Assembly (NCBI GenBank): GCA_002917075.1
Contig: NTMA01000136.1
Coordinates: forward strand, 1-64,000
Length of the DNA stretch: 64,000 nt
Origin: Hawksworthiomyces lignivorus
Lineage: Eukaryota; Ascomycota; Sordariomycetes; Ophiostomatales; Ophiostomataceae
Direction: 5' to 3'
In this document: positions 55,960-64,000 of the stretch, piece after piece
Position numbering within the stretch: the stretch's first letter is position 1
How the letters are laid out: each line of letters begins with the position of its first letter
Notes under the pieces: generated by a model
Database searches by the model: none
What the model was told of the DNA's origin: nothing
Seen by the model: only the letters and a program-made list of their open reading frames with translations
Made by a program: the position numbers and the translations under genes

Positions 55960-58900
55960 TAGATAACCGGGGCTGCGACCCCCCCTTTGTTTTAGTTGCC
56001 TTGATTACATTGTTGAACGGCGAGTTTAGATTTGCTAATTCCTTCTTTTCTATGGCCTGTTTGGCGTCCTGCATCGTTGCTGCATATCGCCATCTGCATT
56101 ATAGCTTTGTACCGTAGTTGTGCGACCCTCCAACGAACCAACAAAAATCTGTGTAATTGAGCCTGCTCTGGCTGCAGAACGCCAAATTTGGAACTATACT
56201 AAAACTTGCTGGGTCCTATTCAAGGATAGAAACATAATTGCGAGATTCAAAGTGGAATATACGTGGAAGAGAAAGAAGTGAAGGGGAAAAAAGAGAAGAT
56301 TTATTAAATCCATTCTTCAGAGCTCACGAGTTCCTCCATATTCCATTCTGATGTAATTGTGAAAAATACATACAATCTTCGATATTAGTCTACATAGCCT
56401 CAAACCAGTTCTTCTATCGTTTCTGCAGGTCACATTGCCAGTCGCTATATCAAAATATACTATCACATCTTCAGGCCCTGCGACTCCTCCCTCTCACCCC
56501 CCTGGTCACAATACCTGTTGTAAAGCTCCCTTATTCCCCCGCATTACTACCTATACAATCTCTCCTCATCTTTATCTGTTTACCTCGTCCTTCTTCTTGC
56601 TCTTGCTCGTGTGATAGATTGTACCGCTTGTGTTTAACGCATTTCCACTGTGCCAGCTATCAGCGGCTCGAGCAGCCACTGAACAACGGTCCGGACCGTA
56701 GGTTGTAGCCTATCGTGGCATTTCTTTTCTTCTCTAAAAAGAGAGAACCTTGTGTTCATTCTTTGCTTTTTTTTCGACTCCTCTGCCTTTTACGATGAAG
56801 TATCGTCCGGTCGAGGCGGATTTGGCACAGGCGGCTCCGGCTCCGGTTTGGGATATGGCTTAAACGCCTTGAAGCTAGCGTTTGTGAAAGCGTTTGCAGG
56901 CATGGCGAGACTGGCGAACTATGAGTCTGACGGACAAGTTGCTTTAATTGCTTAGATAGAAATCGTTGGCTGAACGAGGCTGCAAGGACAAATTTCGTCT
57001 TAGACACAGAGCAAGAAGAGAGATGTGTAACTTCAACAAACTCAGATGTGTTGTAACTAGCTTATCACAAAGATGGTGTTTCTTGATATGTCTTTGTTAA
57101 GGCCCTTGGAAATTTGAAGCAAGGAGATAACTGGTTAAGTTCTGGGAAGGCTAAGACGCGTATAAGAGAAGAGAGATAGGATAGTTTCAACAAAATAAAA
57201 GCGAGCAGGAAGCGGGAGAGCTGCGATATTTGAACCTGGAATCTGCCTTCTATTACACAGACATACCAGCTAACCTTTATTCAACTACTAGAGAGATCCT
57301 TCATCCTCTCGTCTCCTGCTCAAACCCCCCACTCTTTTCAGCGAGACGCCCCTCCCCCCCGTCATAGGTCTGAGCAAAATAGCAGACGAGAAAAAGAGCC
57401 AAAGAAAGCCAGATGTACGTGCACTCGAGCAGTGCTCTACGGAGACGGAGGTAAAAGAGTACAGCGGATATTAAAGGGAAAAGGAGCAAGGCAAAAGGGT
57501 CCAAGCCTCAGTCTTGCCCCTCCTCTGATTACAGCAAGTAGCTATGAGCTGCGTGTGGTGTGCGTGAGGGGACCAGAAGGAGGACGATATTGGCTCTCAC
57601 CGTCACACACACACACTCGCACACACGCACACACACCGTCCTTGGTCTCCATTTTCACCTGGTTGTCGACTAAACCGGATGACAGAACCGGTCAAGTACG
57701 CTGACCAGATGCGGTCCTATAACATGTACGAGATAATAAACCGAAGAGATAAATGACTGAGCGAAATCTCTCGAAAAGGTCCTATTTTCTCTCTGCATTT
57801 TTATTTCATTTCTTGGATTTTTTATTTTTTATTTTTTTTTTTTGCGGTGAGACCGACAGATACAGCACCTTGGCCCTATGGGAGAGGCTGCCGAAGTATG
57901 GTAGCACGTGGCATGGGGCGCCCCGCCTTGGTCGTCTAACGGTGTAATACGTCTTCCTCCAGCCTGGGGGAGCCCAGCCAAGCCCGCTTGGTTTGATCTA
58001 CGGGGGATGTCCTAGCCAGGAAATAAGAACGGAGAGGAATGAGTTTCCAGAAAGAGGTAAGTAAATAAAATGGAGAATGTGATGGAGCAGGATGGATCTG
58101 AGGAGCGGGTTGTCTTTTTTCCCAGCGATAGTTTAGTATTTGAGTCCCTGTTAAACATATTGCCCTGCGTCATATCCCCATTTACACTAGCAGGCTGCCT
58201 TCTGGGAGGGAGTGGTTAATGGGATCCGGATGGGAGCCGTGCCGATTAAGCACACACGTCTGGCTCTGGTGGTGCTTTTTGACCTTGATGGTCTCTAATC
58301 CGGCCGTCTTATTCGAGTCATCGCTGGAATTCCTGTCTTGGCCAATCTCCACCCCAACTCTTTCGCAATCTACTATTTCAGCCCTCTCTCTCGGCCGCAT
58401 AATTATTCAACTTATAGCAGTGCTCTTTTGCGCTATAGGTAGGGTAAGAAAAAGTGGACGAGGTTATTGTCCTATATTACGAAACCAGATTTCCAATATG
58501 TTCATAGGTTCAGGTGACCCTATTCTTGCAAACGAAAAGAAGAGACATGACTGCGTGCTTGTTCTATGGGGCCGTCGAACTCGTTATAGCCTTTGCTTTG
58601 TGGCAGGCAGAACTGGAGCAGCTCGGTGTGTAGCTATCAGGTATTTCTTATTGGCAGCGTCGTACTGTGTCTTGCCTCGCTCTCAGGTTTGCGCTCTTCC
58701 AGATCCGTACTTTCACATGATATGGAACTATGCTCGTATGCTTCTTATCGCTCTTTCTTCTTTTTCTATTTCTTCTTCTTTTATATTTTATTTCCAAGCA
58801 TCATCCTTGCTCAGTGATATCGTGATTCTCATTGCAACACTTTTGAACCAAAATTGAACCAGTAAAACAGGAGAACCAGCTCACTCTCGGCTCGTCGTAT

Positions 58901-61900
58901 ATGTCGATGCGGCGCATCGCAGCTTGTGCGCATGGCTTACAACAAGCTCACTAAGACGAGAGGCAGAAGGGACAGCGCTGAAAAAAGTCGCCACAATCAA
59001 CCGCTGCCAATCAATTGTTGTGCAAGCCCAGAGTTACCACCACCCATTAATGCATCACCACTAAGGCGAGCGAGGCAGCAGAACAGGTCAAAATCAGCTA
59101 TCCTGGGGCCATCTCCCCCCTCTCCTGCGAGTAGATATTGCCTGACTGAGGCCTGCTCGCACACCGGTCAGCTCGGCGTGCAATTGAAACCTGTATTCGA
59201 GGTTCGTGCCTCTGTTCCGGTCACAAGATCCTTTCTTGTATCTGCTGTTTCTGCGTCCTTGATTCCTTTAAACACATGTTGCTGCCTATTTTGGACAAAG
59301 AGAGAATATTTGAGAGAGAGAGAGACAGACAGAAGGTGGAGTATACTTGATAATCTCCACTCCATTGCAAGTCAATTAGTCTAACTAGGGGGCAACTATG
59401 CGCCTCTAAGAGAGGAGCTCATTTAGCTCGAGGGAAGAGCCGAAAATCAAAACGAGAGAATGGGTATCCACAAATCTTAGCGGACCAAGAAGCCAAAATA
59501 AATAAAAAATAAAAAAAAGAAGTAAAATCAACAACAACAAAATCAAAACCGGGCAAAAAGGGGGGAAGAGAAGCTGGAAAAGATGCAGCCCCAATGCAGA
59601 ACGACAAGACTAACAAGAGCCAGAAGTCTGGTCGACAGAATCAGTGGCGTCGCAGAGCACTGACACTAATTTAGACAACAACAAAAAAATTTCGGTAGGA
59701 CTCTTCCAGAAATTCTCTGCATCTGCTCTCTTGATCAATTTCGCTGCTGGTGTAAGGTTGTATTGCAACGCTGCCGATGCAGAGGCGGCTTTTGCGATGT
59801 ATGCTACCTTATTTCTAGTAGTAGCGTTCATGCATTTGGGAAGTACATCTTGTCCGAAAGACACGCACGGACCGATGTGCATTCTAGCAATCTCGTTTCA
59901 AATCAACGCGGGTGGGCGGTGGCGAGGACGAGGGACATCGAGATGATTGCAAGATAGGAAGGCGGAAAAGCGGGTGGGAGAGACAAGAGATAGTTTCCAG
60001 AGATGACTTTGGTCGCACGCCGGGTGAGCTGGACAGATTCGGCTTTCAGAGAGGCCTGATGAAGCCGTGCTGAGACGCAAAATAGCCTCCCGTTGTAGTA
60101 AAGAGCCTCACGTCGATGTACAGCAGAAACGCACGCAAGACGAGCTAATGATTCACGATGATGTGGAAGATCAAAATTTTTTTTTTGAGAATATGTTCGC
60201 CCTTTTCTCCTCGGTGTTGAATGGCCGAGCTCTGCGAGAAGATATTTATCATATATTACGCCATACAAGCCATGCTTTCTCTTCTATTTGAATCTCACAA
60301 CTGTCTCGTCTTTCGCACTTATACCTCAGACTTGTAACAGAGTTCTTTTCTTTACATCAAGATGCCCTGGTCTACACCCTCATTGACCCCCTCATCTTAT
60401 AAGTCTCTGACGTTGGAATACTTCCAATCATATACAGCTCTTGCTACACAGCAATGATACGATATTTGAGACTTTTGGCCTAAGCTCCCAGCGCCGATTT
60501 TCCGATTTCGATTACAACCGTCAGATCTGATAGCAGGGCACCGCTGTCTGGAGTGCCTCCCTCGTCCTGGTTCTCTGCCAAGTATGTATCTCTGCGTCCA
60601 CATTTTGGTATCTGATCTTCTTTGACGTTTCCATTTTCTCACTCGTCACGAACGGCTATCTATCATTCTTTTGCGTAGTTTCTTATCTATACTGGTGGCC
60701 TCCCTGCCCATGCGCCTTGGAATGATCTTGGCCAAAAGCCAAGAAAAACGAGAGATGAGTGAGGGTGAATGCGCAAATAAAAGGAGGCCTGAGCAATGCT
60801 CAAGCTTATGTGTCAATTTCCCTTTTTTTTTTTTTTTTTTTCCTTTTTTTGTCTAGACAAAGCAGAGCTGCACGAGTCCCAGTGCATCTATTTTTATTTC
60901 TGCCTCTCCGGTTTCTCCCACGTCTTGTCCGCGTCTTCTCTTGACCATTCCCTGCTCTTCTGATGCTCTGTCTCTCTGTCCCTCTGGTATCCGCCTTTCC
61001 AACCCTGGTACTCACTCCAATGTGCGCTATGAACGTTACATCTTACCATGGCCTCAGCGCCGCCTTCTGTTTTCTGGAACATTTCCTCGCACTTCCGATT
61101 TCACAATTTCCGCGACTGCTGTCCCGCTGGCTCCGCTGCGCATCGTCAATTTCCCTTTTCACTTTTTTTCCCCCTTTCTTCTCCCCGTTGACCTTTTTGC
61201 GCAAGCACGTGGGATGAGCTGAGACAGATCACGGATGGAAGCACAGCGGGACAGCGGATTTACCGCTTGGACGTTTTTTTTTTGGTCGACCGTCTCTTGA
61301 TACGTCCACGCGTCGTATGAGCTGGCAGATGCAAACCGACGCAAACTGGCGCGCAAAAGACGTAAGCAGCCGGCTCGCCTACCATGTGTCGAGAGCTGCG
61401 AGGGAGCAAAGGCACCAAACCAGTCATGTGCAGAACACTGCTGCGGTTAGTCATTTTTGCACGTGCAATGACTTGCAGCTCACTCATGCCATTCGGGAAA
61501 CGGGAAGCCTTTTTGTCGTGCAGTTCAGAATTAACTTTTTTAGACTACATGTACCTATGGAGAACTGAGCTAAGGCTAGCCCACTTGGCAGAGTCCAGTG
61601 GCGCCTTGATTGGCTGCCGAATCTCGCTTTTTGTTCAGTCTTCCGTCTTCGACGACGAATGGAGGGCCGAATGCCGCGCTTCTAATTACTCCACGCATTC
61701 TTTTGCCGTGGGATTTCTGGAGCTTGTACTTTCTCCATAATAGCTGGACCTCGGACCGGTGGGAAAGCACGCCAGTTCTGCCTTGTCTTTCTTTTCCTGC
61801 TGGAGGGGCCTTCTTTGTGAACCACTTGCACCTTTTCTCGGGCGTCCGTGTTCAGTGCTCACTCAAGGGACTGTTTGACATGTGCTAGCACATTTTTTTT

Positions 61901-62708
61901 GGACGTATTTTCCTTGCTTTTTTGCTGCTGGCTGACAGTGTAGGGCTCTGCTGTAAATTGGGAGATTCATAATCTGCAGCCCCTCTCGCGGGCACATGGA
62001 AGACTTGAACAAAACGCGGAACAAAATAGACGAGGGAGCACTTGCGTGGGATACCGCAGCAAAGGAAGCTCGCCATATGGAAATATGGAACTAGCTCTCA
62101 GCAGCTTTTATGTAACTGAAAGAGTGGATAGTTAAGAAGACGCAAAGGAAATAGGGCTAGGACTACGAATCGGCTGACATGGAAAAGCAACTGCGGCAGA
62201 CCCTCTTCTTCCTGAACCCCATAATTCCAAGAGAGGCAAAGAACAGGAGAACTGATGTCGGTTAACAGCCTCTCTGCCTTCGTCATTTTTTGTTCTTTTG
62301 CCTCCATCCACATGGGGTAAGCTGCGTTGGCACTAAACGTTATGAATCTCTAGTTTTCGTGCCTTTTTTTTAGACCGAGAATTGCGTTATAATAAGAGTA
62401 GAGGTCCGTACAAAGAAAGTTCACATCTAGCATTGTCTCGTAGAGCATCTTCCTTATTTTACATTGCTTCCAAGGCATACCAGCATTTTTGCACACAAGT
62501 GATTGTTAAACATTCAAAAAAAATAACGAAATCTAGTGAAACAGTTTTGTTTCTTCACGAATCATATACAGAGTCTGTAAAGAGACACACAACCGTGTTT
62601 ATACCACAAGAGAGTGTAGTTCCCAAAAAGGAAAACTCTCAGAGCATCAGACAGCACACGACAGCTCCTAACCCTAATACTTCCTCCCACCACCAATTCA
62701 CATATACA
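55960..62708. other. Gene-poor region, 6.7 kb
   Basis: No gene I can support. Frames such as 58219-58857 (plus, 212 residues) and 59610-59882 (minus, 90 residues) have no recognisable family features. Repeats include CA/CG-rich tandem DNA at 57603-57636 and T-runs near 57830 and 60823. A tRNA-like fragment at about 57225-57280 on the minus strand lacks a closing T-stem and was rejected. T/C-rich plus-strand DNA at 60800-61200 resembles leader sequence, but no gene follows it directly. Confidence 0.4.
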
Positions 62709-63703
62709 ATGGCTCCCCTCACGCCCCACTGGAAGCAGCCGTCCCACCCGGCCATCCAGGAGGTCGTCGTCGCGGCCGACGCCGACCTCGAGTTTACCAC
62801 CAAGAGCATCTCCCGCGTCGAGCTGCCGCCCTTTGCGCTCTTCGCCCCCATGTCCAGCCCGCCCGTCACTCCGGCCGCGGCGGCCACCTACGCCACCGTC
62901 CAGGTCGGCCGGAACCAGCACATCAACCTCAACAGCGATCTCCTCTACATCAACCACTCCTGCGAGCCGTCGCTGGTGAGTGTTCTCCCTCCTTCGTTTT
63001 TCCTTTTACACCTTCCTTTAGAATCAAAAAAAAAAATAAAAAAAAATAAAGCTAGTGTGCTAAAGCCCATATGCTTCTGTCTCTGCCGTAGCTCTTTGAC
63101 ACGAGCAGCCGCAACATCTGGGTGGGCCCCCGCGGCCTCCGCCCAGGCGACGAGCTCACCTTCTTCTATCCCTCGACTGAGTGGGACATGGCCCAGCCCT
63201 TTGACTGCCTCTGCGGCCAGCCCACGTGCCGGGGCCGCATCGGAGGCGCCCGCCGCATGACGCGCGACCAGCTGGCTGGCCTCTGGCTGAACGGGCACAT
63301 CTGGGAGCTGCTCCGCGAGCAGCAGGAGGAGGGGGCGGAGGCCGGCAAGAAGCTGGGCAAGCAGACGACAAGACCTGAAAATGGCACGTCTGCCGCAGCA
63401 GCCGCCGCCGCGCCGTCCTCTGCCGTCGAGCAGGCGCTTGAAGAGGTCCTCGCCAAGGCCGAGGAGACCCTCGCAAAGGCCGACGAGGCCGCTGAGGCCG
63501 CCCGCCGCGCGCTCGCCGCAGAGCGCAGCCGCAGCAAGCTGGCAGTGAACGGCACCAACGGCGTCAATGGCACCAACGGCCACTACGTCAACGGCAACAG
63601 CGAGACCACTGCTGCAGTCGAGGCGGTCAACGGGGCCACCCGACGCGGCCCGACGTCACGAGAACTCAGCGGCGAGATGGGCGGGGATACCGCACGCACT
63701 TGA
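62709..63703 (+). CDS. Small SET-domain protein with a post-SET-like motif
   Basis: Two exons, 62709-62975 and 63092-63703, 292 residues. The intron starts GTGAGT, has an A-rich interior and ends CCGTAG. The protein keeps the C-terminal half of a SET methyltransferase fold: YINHSCEPSL (the NHS/C substrate and cofactor loop), RNIWVGPRGLRPGDELTFFY, and the post-SET-like FDCLCGQPTCRGRI with three closely spaced Cys. The N-terminal half of the domain is short and diverged (VVVAADADLEFTTKSI, then LPPFALFAPM). After the SET part come a conserved RMTRDQLAGLWLNGHIWELL block and a helical Ala/Glu-rich coiled-coil-like tail with a repeated NGTNGVNGTNG motif. SET enzymes methylate lysines on histones or other proteins. 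The family here is a compact fungal one whose substrate is unknown, and activity is unproven. The ATG gives MAPLTPHWKQPSHPA. Confidence 0.85.
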
Positions 63704-64000
63704 AGAGGCAGGAGGAAAGAGGAGCGGAAAGGGAGAGAGGGGAAGGCGGACGGAGCGCGTGTGTGAAGTACAAATTGAGGATTGGGCAAGTGTGGAGAGG
63801 AGGCAATGGTTGTGTGGTGGGCAAGTATGAGAGTGCGACACGAGGAACGCTGCCCGGTTATCAACTACCTGAAAATTTGGCAGCGTTAGACTCTTTCATC
63901 TTTCTATCCCTGGATTCAACATCCTGGGTTCCTTTCGAGGTAATTTATGATACAAGAGATTCAAATTGAAACGGCCTTTGAGAAAGCTGCCTGCTTCGGC
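63704..64000. other. 3' flank of the SET gene to the window edge
   Basis: Purine-rich sequence just after the stop, then mixed DNA; no gene seen. Confidence 0.5.

Noticed and set aside
56797..56868. 22-codon frame MKYRPVEADLAQAAPAP
   Set aside because: Too short to support, and in a GGC-rich simple segment open in more than one frame.
57225..57280. tRNA-like fragment on the minus strand with GGTTAGCTGGTA and GGTTCAAAT
   Set aside because: The D-arm and T-loop look right, but no T-stem or acceptor stem can be closed and the anticodon stem is irregular. At most a relic.
58219..58857. 212-residue plus-strand frame
   Set aside because: Hydrophobic tail comes from T-rich simple sequence; no family features, no regular codon pattern.

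Overview
The window is a nuclear segment of a filamentous ascomycete, most probably a Sordariomycete (a Hypocreales-like placement is my inference from overall gene style, not from a search). Evidence: short introns of roughly 60-130 bp with GTAAGT/GTACGT-type donors and CTAAC/CTAAT branch sites, GC-rich coding sequence with CAG-, GGC- and GCC-rich low-complexity stretches, long pyrimidine-rich leaders, and fungal-specific protein architectures. There are no bacterial-type operons, no tRNA or rRNA genes that I can support, and no CRISPR array.

Layout. 0-16.9 kb: the 5' end of a rhomboid-like Dsc2/UBAC2-type gene (minus, runs off the left edge), a dehydrodolichyl diphosphate synthase (cis-prenyltransferase), a very long ING/PHD protein of the Pho23 type, an F-box-like leucine-rich-repeat protein, and an unrecognised 501-residue protein. 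16.9-20.2 kb: an AT-richer accessory stretch with a multi-finger C2H2 protein whose 5' end is unresolved, hairpins, short direct repeats and a doubtful small ORF. 20.2-27.8 kb: the V-ATPase subunit a (Vph1) and, convergent to it, a TCP11/Sok1 family gene. 27.8-39.9 kb: a 12-kb stretch in which I see no convincing gene; it holds microsatellites and a 30-base poly-G run. 39.9-47.9 kb: a compact conserved block of KISH (a tiny four-exon secretory-pathway gene too fragmented to show as a normal ORF), the TFIID subunit TAF13 in divergent orientation to it, a DMT/EamA transporter and the AAA+ ATPase RVB1. 47.9-64 kb: two long gene-poor stretches flanking a large HMG-box regulator, then a small SET-domain protein close to the right edge.

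Most genes are conserved single-copy eukaryotic housekeeping or chromatin genes: protein glycosylation (cis-prenyltransferase), organelle acidification (Vph1), secretion (Kish), transcription (TAF13, RVB1, Pho23-like, HMG, SET). They are not a pathway cluster. I found no clearly new multi-gene system. The most informative items are the hidden KISH gene with an ATG-only first exon followed by a GC-AG intron, the orphan 501-residue gene next to the AT-rich stretch, an 18-bp perfect palindrome in front of RVB1, and a dispersed TACTCCGTA-type motif confined to non-coding DNA. Exon coordinates were derived by hand from splice signals and reading frame; they have not been tested against transcripts.
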